Source: Ferroglobus sp. (lineage in GTDB: Archaea; Halobacteriota; Archaeoglobi; Archaeoglobales; Archaeoglobaceae). From it: 7,445 nt of DNA. Where the stretch lies: NCBI GenBank assembly GCA_015523665.1, contig WAJX01000013.1, forward strand, positions 1-7,445. The letters are read 5' to 3'. A program made the translations under genes and the position numbers. Position 1 is the first letter of the stretch; each line of letters begins with the position of its first letter. This document shows positions 1 through 5,967 of the stretch, piece by piece. The notes beneath the pieces are model-generated. The model worked only from the letters and a program-made list of their open reading frames with translations, was not told the origin of the DNA and searched no databases.

Positions 1-2
1 AT

Positions 3-362
3 ATAAGCAAGCTCATTTTTATAGATTGTTTAACAAGACAGTTGGGTGGTGAAGAGATAGATGTAGATAGATGTCTATACCTCAACTCTCCCGATCCGGT
101 TTTGCTTCAAGTCGCAATAGAAAGGGGAATGGATCACATAGTTTCTGAGAACAGATTTATATATCTCGATTCCCTATCCACAATATCCCTATATAAGTCC
201 TTTGAATCTCTTGTAAAATTTCTAAGACATATAACTGGTAAGATTAGACTTAGAGGATTTATAGGAACAATTTTCACAATCGAAAAGGAGATGAACGAAA
301 GCTATTATTCACAAATCTCATTACTATGTGACGCCATAATTGAGGTGAAAGAGATTGACTAA
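3..362 (+). CDS. RecA/KaiC-superfamily ATPase-like protein, 3' part only
   Basis: The reading frame is open from the first bases of the window, so this is the C-terminal 119 residues of a longer protein whose start lies to the left. The TTG at position 42 has no ribosome binding site and is unlikely to be the true start. The visible part contains two hydrophobic strands ending in Asp (IFIDCLT at the very start and FIYLDSLSTI further on). The second looks like a Walker B strand of the RecA/KaiC fold and is followed by a helix and another strand (GFIGTIFTIEKE). No P-loop is visible, and it would lie outside the window if present. The end overlaps the next gene by 8 bp, and that gene is also RecA-like, so the two are probably co-transcribed and functionally linked. 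Family membership is inferred from strand pattern and context; the specific role is unknown. Confidence 0.6.
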   Translation: MSKLIFIDCLTRQLGGEEIDVDRCLYLNSPDPVLLQVAIERGMDHIVSENRFIYLDSLSTISLYKSFESLVKFLRHITGKIRLRGFIGTIFTIEKEMNESYYSQISLLCDAIIEVKEID

Positions 363-1107
363 ATTTGGCTTAGGAATTGAGTTTATAGATGAGATTGGAG
401 TTCAACCAGGTTTTGTTATTTTTATTGAAGAAGTCGGAGCTGGAGGAAGAGAGTTTGCATTGAACGTTTTAATGAAAAATGCTGAACGCGATATCGGTGT
501 ATATTATCTCTCACTCTCTAAAACAGAAAAGGAGGTGCTTAGAGATTTAAAGATGACTTTTCCTTTAGCTAATCTCACTCATCTCTTAGAGAGAGTGAGT
601 ATTGTTAGTTTATCATTCTCATATTTCAGGCGTAGTATAATCCCAGCGAAGTGGATTGATGTTCAAGCTGATTTAAACGAATTAAGATTTGAGAAAAACA
701 TACTTCTTGAGATCGTAAAATTCTTTGAATCCGTGAACAGAAAAAGTATAGTTTTCTTAGATTCATTGACAGACTTGACGAGATTTACTCAAAGAAATAT
801 AGAATGGGTTGATATTATAGATCTTTTAAAAGGACTTAGAAAGCTCTGCATAAAAAATGATGTATTAGCAATTGCGATGATGACTTCAAAAGTGTTAGAT
901 GTCGGAAAGGAAGAAGAGATATTAGAACAAGCTGATGGCGTCGTTGTTTTTGAATGGAAAATAGAAAAGGAGATACTCTCAAGATGGATGTATTTCAGAA
1001 AATTTCTTGGAATAATGCCATTCATAGAAAGGGAAAGGATAGCTAAATATAACATAAGACTCGATCCAAGTGGTGTAATCTTATCTAAGATGGTGAAAGT
1101 CGTATGA
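355..1107 (+). CDS. RecA-superfamily protein with degenerate P-loop (HTR-like)
   Basis: A 250-residue protein that starts at TTG, six bases after a strong GAGGTGA ribosome binding site (342-348). The expected P-loop position reads EEVGAGGREF (about residues 25-34): the glycines are kept, but the Lys and Ser/Thr that bind nucleotide phosphates are replaced by Gly and Arg. From memory of the family, a GAG(A/G)REF signature marks euryarchaeal RecA-like 'HTR-like' proteins. A Walker B-type strand, SIVFLDSLTD, lies at about 131-140, and a later strand (ADGVVVFEW, about 193-201) matches the RecA core order. No signal peptide or membrane segment is visible. It sits between two other RecA/KaiC-like genes, overlapping the upstream one by 8 bp and the downstream one by 4 bp. 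I infer a non-hydrolysing or weakly nucleotide-binding partner of the neighbouring intact ATPase. Substrate and pathway are unknown. Confidence 0.8.
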   Translation: MTKFGLGIEFIDEIGVQPGFVIFIEEVGAGGREFALNVLMKNAERDIGVYYLSLSKTEKEVLRDLKMTFPLANLTHLLERVSIVSLSFSYFRRSIIPAKWIDVQADLNELRFEKNILLEIVKFFESVNRKSIVFLDSLTDLTRFTQRNIEWVDIIDLLKGLRKLCIKNDVLAIAMMTSKVLDVGKEEEILEQADGVVVFEWKIEKEILSRWMYFRKFLGIMPFIERERIAKYNIRLDPSGVILSKMVKVV

Positions 1108-1787
1108 AATTATCAACAGGAATAGAAGGACTGGACAGGATGCTTTCCGGAGGAATACCTAAAGGATATGTAGTTGGTGTCATAGGTTCCTATGGTTTGG
1201 GTAAAACAACTCTAGGACTCCATTTTATTTATGCGGGATTAAGAAATAAGGAGAGAGGCATAATAATAAGTTTTGATGAAGACGAAAATAGCATATTAGA
1301 AAGTGCAAAAGGCTTTAAAATGGATTTTGAAAAATATTCAGATTTATTAAAGATAATAAGGCTTGAAGCTGAAGAAGTTAAATATTCCCTCAGCAAGATC
1401 GAAAATGAATTCTTCGAAATCGTTTATGAATTTAATGCTGAAAGAGTGGTTATAGATACTATAAGCGTTCTTGAAACTCTTTTTGATAACGCTGGGAGAT
1501 ATAAGATGTTATCAAGTCTTAGGAATATAATGAAAACTTTGGGAGTTACAGCAATGATTACAAGTGAGGTTGATAAAAATAATCCCAACTACTCAAAATA
1601 TGGGATCCTTGAATATATCTGTGATGGACTTATAGCCCTTAAGCTCATAAGGAAGACTCATTTCGATGAACCAACATTCGGGATAGAGGTTGTGAAGATG
1701 AGGAGAGTAAATCATTCAAGAAAACCAAGACCGTACACAATCACAGAATTTGGAATATCAGTTTTTGAGGAGGCTGAAATTGTTTGA
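1104..1787 (+). CDS. Single-domain KaiC-like RecA-superfamily ATPase
   Basis: A 227-residue protein. It begins with the KaiC-type entry STGIEGLDRMLSGGIPKG, followed by an intact Walker A motif GSYGLGKT (28-35). An acidic cluster, SFDEDE (56-61), lies where KaiC carries its catalytic acidic pair. The Walker B strand is RVVIDTISVL (114-123, Asp118). The tail KMRRVNHSRKP...ITEFGISV is the usual KaiC-family C-terminus. The ATG overlaps the previous stop as ATGA, with GGTGA seven bases upstream, so the pair is translationally coupled. Archaeal KaiC-like proteins have been proposed to act as signal-transduction ATPases, and they usually oligomerise through the RecA core. Here it sits in one transcription unit with a P-loop-degenerate paralogue and a hydrogenase endopeptidase, which suggests a regulatory or assembly role, but nothing in the sequence names the target. 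A circadian-clock role is not implied. ArlH of the archaellum is related, but no archaellum genes are present here. Confidence 0.88.
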   Translation: MKLSTGIEGLDRMLSGGIPKGYVVGVIGSYGLGKTTLGLHFIYAGLRNKERGIIISFDEDENSILESAKGFKMDFEKYSDLLKIIRLEAEEVKYSLSKIENEFFEIVYEFNAERVVIDTISVLETLFDNAGRYKMLSSLRNIMKTLGVTAMITSEVDKNNPNYSKYGILEYICDGLIALKLIRKTHFDEPTFGIEVVKMRRVNHSRKPRPYTITEFGISVFEEAEIV

Positions 1788-2440
1788 AGATACTCATCGC
1801 TGGTATAGGAAACGAGTTAAGAGGAGATGATGGATTCGGACAAAGAGTTATCAAAAGACTGCAAAGTCTGTTATCAAGTTTAGATGTAGATATAGACGAT
1901 AATGCTATTAACATCATGGACTTTGGACAACACACACATGAACTTCTCTTATTTATAAAAGATTATAAATATGATGTTATCATCATAATAGATGCTATTG
2001 AAGGAGATGGAAACCCAGGAGATTTGTACTTTTGTTCTCTTAATCTTATTAATGATGTTGAAGTTGCTGAAGGTAGTATTGTGAGTAACAGCAATGGTAA
2101 CGAAAATAATGATATCATAATAACTGAAGCTGTCGATAAATATAAAGAAATTATTAATAGTAATGATTTAATGTTTAGATCTAACACAAGTATATATGTA
2201 AATGTATATAATATGCAGAAAATAATTAGTTTTAATCATAATGCTGATTTAAAAATGATCTTTACAGTTCTAAAAAAGCTGAAAGTGCATTCAAAAATAT
2301 TTATAATAGGTTGCCATCCAGAAAACACAGACTTAAAAATTGGATTATCAAAAAAAGTGGAGGAAAGAGTTGATGATGCGGTTAAGCTAATTCTGAGGAT
2401 TCTTAAAGTTATTTCCTCAACTTCCTTTCCACTTTTTTAA
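1784..2440 (+). CDS. [NiFe]-hydrogenase maturation endopeptidase (HycI/HyaD/HybD family)
   Basis: This cytosolic protease family removes the C-terminal extension of a hydrogenase large subunit after nickel insertion. The signature GIGNELRGDDGFG lies at 7-19. Probable nickel-recognition ligands are Asp16, Asp70 (end of the strand VIIIIDA) and His152 (NHNADL), matching the Glu/Asp, Asp and His of HybD/HycI; the His assignment is less certain. The motif MDFGQHTHELL (45-55) and the C-terminal GCHPENTD strand with a final helix also fit. The length is 218 residues, against about 150-165 in the family. The excess is an Asn/Asp/Ile-rich, AT-rich insertion between about residues 85 and 145. The TTG start overlaps the stop of the KaiC-like gene (TTGA) and follows GAGGAGG at 1767-1773. 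The likely substrate is the large subunit encoded on the opposite strand nearby, but this is inferred. The last 24 bp overlap the convergent small gene. Confidence 0.85.
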   Translation: MKILIAGIGNELRGDDGFGQRVIKRLQSLLSSLDVDIDDNAINIMDFGQHTHELLLFIKDYKYDVIIIIDAIEGDGNPGDLYFCSLNLINDVEVAEGSIVSNSNGNENNDIIITEAVDKYKEIINSNDLMFRSNTSIYVNVYNMQKIISFNHNADLKMIFTVLKKLKVHSKIFIIGCHPENTDLKIGLSKKVEERVDDAVKLILRILKVISSTSFPLF

Positions 2441-2635
2441 GAGCTTAGATAATTCATTCAACACTAAAGGGAGCTTGTCTCCATTAAACTTTGCTTCAAT
2501 TAATGTAGTATCGTCTTTACAGTAGTATCTCGTTTTTATCTTTCCCATGAATATGTAATTTGCAAGCTTCAACTTCATCTTGTAATATAGAGGTATCCTA
2601 AAGTTTTTAAGTTTGATCCAACCCTTAGATGTCAT
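2417..2635 (-). CDS. Small basic protein of unknown function, last gene of hydrogenase operon
   Basis: I do not recognise this 72-residue protein. It is Lys-rich, with a predicted strand-rich first half (WIKLKNFRIPLYYKMKLKL), then two short strands and a C-terminal amphipathic Leu/Lys helix (LPLVLNELSKLLKKW). It has one Cys and no convincing membrane segment. The ATG lies one base after the stop of the upstream gene and is preceded by GGTGG six bases away, so it is very likely expressed with the hydrogenase subunits. Its second half, from about residue 37, resembles the neighbouring 130-residue protein in layout (hydrophobic-Lys-hydrophobic-x-Gly-acid-x-Leu, then helix). It could be an accessory or partner subunit, or a chaperone, for the hydrogenase; this rests on context alone. 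Its 3' end overlaps the opposing endopeptidase gene by 24 bp. Confidence 0.65.
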   Translation of the reverse strand: MTSKGWIKLKNFRIPLYYKMKLKLANYIFMGKIKTRYYCKDDTTLIEAKFNGDKLPLVLNELSKLLKKWKGS

Positions 2636-2636
2636 C

Positions 2637-3029
2637 TCATTCCACCAATTTTTTTAGATACGTTGAGATCATTAAAAGGACTTCACCATCAATAGGATTG
2701 CTTTGCATTGCTTTTCTGAATTCTTGTAAACTCTCCCCCTTTAGTTTAAAATTTAGCTCGCATTCCTTTGTTTTTATTGTAATATCTAACTCATCTCCTT
2801 CAATACTTGAAAGCATTTTTGGTAAGTCTATACCAATAGCTGTTTCAAGCGGAACACCTTTACTAAAAAGTTCTGAGAGCTTCTCAATAGCTTTTAAGTC
2901 TAAGCTAACTCCTGCTTCCATTCCTCCATAATTTATCTTCAGATCTATACCATCTTTCACAGCCTCTGAAAGTTTATAAATAAATATCTCCCATGGATCT
3001 TCAGTCACATAACTGATTTTTGTCATCAT
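2637..3029 (-). CDS. Protein of unknown function in hydrogenase operon
   Basis: I do not recognise this protein of about 130 residues. The ATG at 3029 is chosen because GAGGTGA (3035-3041) lies five bases upstream, the same spacing as at the small-subunit and TIP49 genes. A GTG at 3038 would give three more residues but falls inside that ribosome binding site. The ATG at 3026 is also possible. The protein is acidic to neutral and soluble, with one Cys and no signal peptide or membrane segment. It may contain two strand-strand-helix units: roughly DLKINYGGMEAGVSLDLKAI followed by a helix, and later ELDITIKTKECELNFKLKG followed by a helix. It lies 20 bases downstream of the large-subunit stop. 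Its position suggests a structural, electron-transfer-partner or maturation role, but no cofactor-binding motif is visible. Confidence 0.72.
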   Translation of the reverse strand: MMTKISYVTEDPWEIFIYKLSEAVKDGIDLKINYGGMEAGVSLDLKAIEKLSELFSKGVPLETAIGIDLPKMLSSIEGDELDITIKTKECELNFKLKGESLQEFRKAMQSNPIDGEVLLMISTYLKKLVE

Positions 3030-3034
3030 TCTAA

Positions 3035-3041
3035 TCACCTC
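3035..3041 (-). promoter_or_regulatory. Ribosome binding site deciding the 130-residue protein's start
   Basis: GAGGTGA on the minus strand, five bases before ATG at 3029. The GTG at 3038 that would lengthen the protein is part of this site itself. Confidence 0.7.
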
Positions 3042-3049
3042 ATCTCAAT

Positions 3050-4783
3050 TCATAATCCAAAACCTCCTAACACCTTTTCAATTTTTTCGATTCTTTTGTC
3101 TTTATAGCCTTTATAGACCGTTACACCACATGCAAGACAAGGATCCATACTTCTAATAGTCCTCACAACATCCACTCCTTGCCATCTCTCTGGATTTCCC
3201 TCTTCAAGTATAGGAGAGTCCGTTAACGCTTCCTCATAGGGTCCTCTCCCACCATTAGCATCTGCTGGTGAGGCGTTGAAGTTTGAGGGTGTTATAACCT
3301 GATACCTATATATTCTCCCGTCTTTGATTATCACCCAATGACCTAAAGCTCCTCTTCCAGCTTCTGTAAGTCCAACTCCAAGGCTCCATTTCGGTCTTTC
3401 AAAAGAGTTAAAAACCTTGGTTTTCCCCTCTTTCATGTATTCAAGAGTTTTTATCAACTCATTATAAACGTTGTAAGTTGTGTATGCGAGGTAGTAAATC
3501 CTAGCTCTTAATCTCTCAATAACATTAACCTTTCCCGGCACTTTCCATTCGATTTCCAACTCTTCATTCAATTTTTCAAGCCCTGGAATATTTGTTTTTG
3601 GAAGTGTGAATTTTACACCATTCCCAGTTGATGATTCAACTTTTCTTGAGATAGCTGTAGTCCACATCCTTGCAATTGGCCCAGCTTCAACAACATAAGT
3701 TTCTCCTTTATAAACCCATCTTGGAGATGTTACCCACGAATACTTTTTATCCCAATCCAATTTAGATGGTAAAGCTTTTGTATCTTTATTCCAAGGATGA
3801 CTTTCAGAAACTTCATTCCCAAGTTCATCCCTTTCGACATCTTTCCCATTCCATTCCTCATAGAATGAATGAGTGACAAATTCCTGAACCCCTAAATGTA
3901 TCTCAACCAGATCATTAGTTATAAGCTTACCATCTATCACAACTCCAGGAGTAACTTCTCTCGCAACCCCCCACTCGTTCATGTTTTCATATCTTCCATC
4001 ATAAACCTCTGGATTATCTCCAGCTCCATAACTGATCAGATTTGCCTTTCTTTCTCCGACATTCTCATATCCCATCTCTTTAACAAATTTGAGAACATCT
4101 TCAGCTATAAATATCAGCTTTTTAACCCAAGGTATTAGTTGGAGATATTTAAAAAGTAATTCTTGTAAATCTCCTATTGTTGGAGAGAATGTTATACCAC
4201 CAGGAATTACGGTTGCAAGATGGGGATATTTTCCAGCGATCATAACCAAACATTCTTTGGCAATCCTTTGGTATTTAAGAGATTCAAGCCATAGAGATCC
4301 TTCTAATGGGTTCATCGCTTTCATTATATCTCCTATATTGGAGAATCCATGATAATCCTTATTCTCAGCCACAAAGTCTTTTGCTTTCTCAAACCATGAT
4401 GGATTTGTATCTTTTACAATTACTTCACTATAATCTGGTCCAGCTAATTGAAACCAATGAAGTGTGTGATCATATATTATCTCAAGACCATCAGCTATGT
4501 TTCTCAGTAGTATTGCTAAGGGTGGAGGTGATGCTTTTAAAGCCATATCCAATGCCTCTGCAGAGGCTATTGCATGAGGTGTTGGACAAACTCCGCAAAT
4601 TCTTTGAGAGATCCAAATAGCATCTGGAGGATCTCTACCCTCCATTATCTTTTCAAATCCTCTAAACATAACTCCGGTAGATTTTGCATCAACCACAACT
4701 CTTTTTTCAACATCAACATCAACCTTAACACCGAGATGTCCCTCTATTCTAGTCATCGGCTCAATAAATATGGTCTTCTTCAT
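3050..4783 (-). CDS. [NiFe]-hydrogenase large (catalytic) subunit precursor
   Basis: A 577-residue catalytic subunit that splits or forms H2 at a NiFe(CN)2CO site. The N-terminal motif RIEGH (12-16) is followed by RGFEKIMEGRDPPDA and the L1 motif RICGVCPTPH (61-70; Cys63 and Cys66). The C-terminal L2 motif is SMDPCLAC (Cys549 and Cys552). After L2, the residue at which the precursor is normally cut is Thr555 rather than His or Arg, followed by a 22-residue tail ending GGFGL. The stretch GLTEAGRGALGHW with NGGRGPYEEAL is typical of the group 1/2 uptake-type lineage. The length and middle region remind me of the long large subunits of group 1h and relatives, but the subgroup is not certain. The ATG overlaps the small-subunit stop (ATGA) and follows AGGGAGGT. 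No export signal is present on the subunit. The likely processing protease is encoded at 1784-2440. Confidence 0.95.
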   Translation of the reverse strand: MKKTIFIEPMTRIEGHLGVKVDVDVEKRVVVDAKSTGVMFRGFEKIMEGRDPPDAIWISQRICGVCPTPHAIASAEALDMALKASPPPLAILLRNIADGLEIIYDHTLHWFQLAGPDYSEVIVKDTNPSWFEKAKDFVAENKDYHGFSNIGDIMKAMNPLEGSLWLESLKYQRIAKECLVMIAGKYPHLATVIPGGITFSPTIGDLQELLFKYLQLIPWVKKLIFIAEDVLKFVKEMGYENVGERKANLISYGAGDNPEVYDGRYENMNEWGVAREVTPGVVIDGKLITNDLVEIHLGVQEFVTHSFYEEWNGKDVERDELGNEVSESHPWNKDTKALPSKLDWDKKYSWVTSPRWVYKGETYVVEAGPIARMWTTAISRKVESSTGNGVKFTLPKTNIPGLEKLNEELEIEWKVPGKVNVIERLRARIYYLAYTTYNVYNELIKTLEYMKEGKTKVFNSFERPKWSLGVGLTEAGRGALGHWVIIKDGRIYRYQVITPSNFNASPADANGGRGPYEEALTDSPILEEGNPERWQGVDVVRTIRSMDPCLACGVTVYKGYKDKRIEKIEKVLGGFGL

Positions 4784-5733
4784 CTTTCCAACCTCCCTTT
4801 TTGGAGAGAGTATGCCTGATAAACGCCACCAATTATCCTCTCTATAACAGTTTTAGTCATTATAACACCATCTGGTGGCTTTAAGAATGGTCCAAAAGGT
4901 TCATCTGGAAATTCTGGTTCTGTACAACCTATACACGGAGCTCCAAGTGTTGGACATCCCCCCTCTCTATTTATCCACCCTTTTCCAGGAGCTGGGCAAT
5001 GTGAGATTAATCCTTTACAACCCAGCCCAACTACACAAAAACTCTCACCAAAACTCTCACAAAATCTCCCTTCTGAATAAAATCCAGCTCTCGGACAGTT
5101 ATCATGAGCCAACTTTTCAAAGAGGAATTTTGGTCTGTTATGTTCATCAAGCTCTGGAATTGTAGCAAGCCCTCTGATTGCTAACACAAGTGCTCCAACT
5201 GTTTGAGTTATCCAATCACCAGCCGGAGGACATCCAGGTATGCATACAACCGGTAACCCTAGTTTACTTTTCCAATCTCCTCCAAGATGTTCTAACAATC
5301 CATGAGCTCCAGTTGGATTTGGTTTTGCATGAGGGACTCCACCATAAGTGGCACAAGCTCCAACTGCAATAGCTGCTGCAGCTCTTTTAGAGAGAGAATC
5401 TATCCAATGATTTAAGGTAAAAATCTTTCCATTCTCCTCTCCAACCATACAGAAGAATCCATCACCAGCTCTATTCTCATCAGGAATTGCTCCTTCAAGT
5501 ACCAACACAAATGGATCGTATTTACCATCTTCAGCATCTTTTAAAACTTTTATAGCCCTCTCTCCCCATGAAGGCATAATCGCAGGATGAAATACAAGAT
5601 TTATGTTTGACACAACATCCATAACACCAACTAGCACATCTGTAATCGCGGGCATCGTAGAATTTGTTAGTGATATAGTACAACCAGTACATCCCTGTCC
5701 CTCAAGCCATATTATGTTTATTTCTTCCACCAT
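4780..5733 (-). CDS. [NiFe]-hydrogenase small (FeS) subunit, no Tat signal
   Basis: A 317-residue electron-transfer subunit that carries electrons from the NiFe site through three FeS clusters. Proximal ligands are Cys15, Cys18 (GCTGC), Cys127 (GACATYGG) and Cys168 (PGCPP). Distal ligands are His210, Cys213, Cys233 and Cys239. The medial group is Cys246, Cys260, Cys267 and Cys270, which gives four Cys where standard periplasmic enzymes have Pro in one place, so a [4Fe-4S] medial cluster is predicted. The two extra proximal Cys of O2-tolerant enzymes are absent (Gly17 and Gly132). The first ligand is at residue 15, so there is no room for a Tat signal, and the C-terminus has no membrane helix; a cytosolic enzyme is inferred. 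The ATG at 5733 has GGTGA five bases upstream. The TTG at 5745 and GTG at 5742 overlap or precede that site. The DPFVLVLEGAIP and NPTGAHGLLEHLG segments recall group 1h-type subunits. It is the first gene of the operon. Confidence 0.95.
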   Translation of the reverse strand: MVEEINIIWLEGQGCTGCTISLTNSTMPAITDVLVGVMDVVSNINLVFHPAIMPSWGERAIKVLKDAEDGKYDPFVLVLEGAIPDENRAGDGFFCMVGEENGKIFTLNHWIDSLSKRAAAAIAVGACATYGGVPHAKPNPTGAHGLLEHLGGDWKSKLGLPVVCIPGCPPAGDWITQTVGALVLAIRGLATIPELDEHNRPKFLFEKLAHDNCPRAGFYSEGRFCESFGESFCVVGLGCKGLISHCPAPGKGWINREGGCPTLGAPCIGCTEPEFPDEPFGPFLKPPDGVIMTKTVIERIIGGVYQAYSLQKGRLER

Positions 5734-5738
5734 TCCTG

Positions 5739-5743
5739 TCACC
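5739..5743 (-). promoter_or_regulatory. Ribosome binding site deciding the small-subunit start
   Basis: GGTGA on the minus strand, five bases before ATG at 5733. The in-frame TTG (5745) and GTG (5742) lie beside or within it and so are unlikely starts. Confidence 0.7.
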
Positions 5744-5800
5744 AAAATTAAATTTTTAACTAATAATACTTAAGATTTATTACTTATTTCGCAAATTATA

Positions 5801-5814
5801 TTATTATATAATAA
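5801..5814. repeat. Perfect 14-bp AT palindrome
   Basis: TTATTATATAATAA reads the same on both strands. It lies in the gap upstream of the hydrogenase operon and could be a TATA-overlapping operator for a dimeric regulator. In sequence this AT-rich a chance palindrome is quite possible. Confidence 0.4.
5804..5811 (-). promoter_or_regulatory. Possible TATA box of the hydrogenase operon
   Basis: TTATATAA, the core of a perfect 14-bp palindrome. A start site about 25 bases downstream would give a leader of about 50 bases to ATG 5733. Several other AT-rich matches in this gap could serve instead, so the assignment is tentative. Confidence 0.3.
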
Positions 5815-5930
5815 AAAATAATTTTTAATTTCAATAAAAGCTAAATATTTCTTTTTATCCCTTTATATAATTTATAATTACTAAAATTTAAACTGAATAT
5901 TTTAAATAAAAATTTTTTATCATAAAATTT

Positions 5931-5957
5931 AATAAAAATGATAATAAAAATATAAAA
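5931..5957 (-). terminator. Probable T-rich terminator of the TIP49-like gene
   Basis: Starting about 10 bases past the stop at 5968, the minus strand shows closely spaced T runs (TTTTATATTTTTATTATCAT and onward). Oligo-T stretches without a required hairpin are the usual archaeal termination signal. This supports separate transcription of the TIP49-like gene and the hydrogenase operon. Confidence 0.45.
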
Positions 5958-5967
5958 TACGATAGCA

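Noticed and set aside
42..44. TTG as start of the first gene
   Set aside because: There is no ribosome binding site before it, and the frame stays open to the window edge with a plausible RecA-like strand (IFIDCLT), so the gene is cut by the window.
1104..1787. Archaellum ATPase regulator ArlH or a circadian KaiC
   Set aside because: No archaellum or clock partner genes are seen, and single-domain KaiC-like proteins are widespread in archaea with other roles.
4306..4620. Plus-strand open frames across the hydrogenase genes (also near 3896-4352, 4574-4819, 4875-5372 and 2629-2931)
   Set aside because: They run antisense to strongly conserved coding sequence, lack ribosome binding sites, and have compositions expected of shadow frames.
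4780..5733. O2-tolerant (group 1d type) hydrogenase small subunit
   Set aside because: Both supernumerary proximal cysteines are replaced by Gly (residues 17 and 132).
5734..5745. TTG/GTG starts that would lengthen the small subunit
   Set aside because: They overlap or precede the GGTGA site; even with the extra residues there is no twin-arginine motif.
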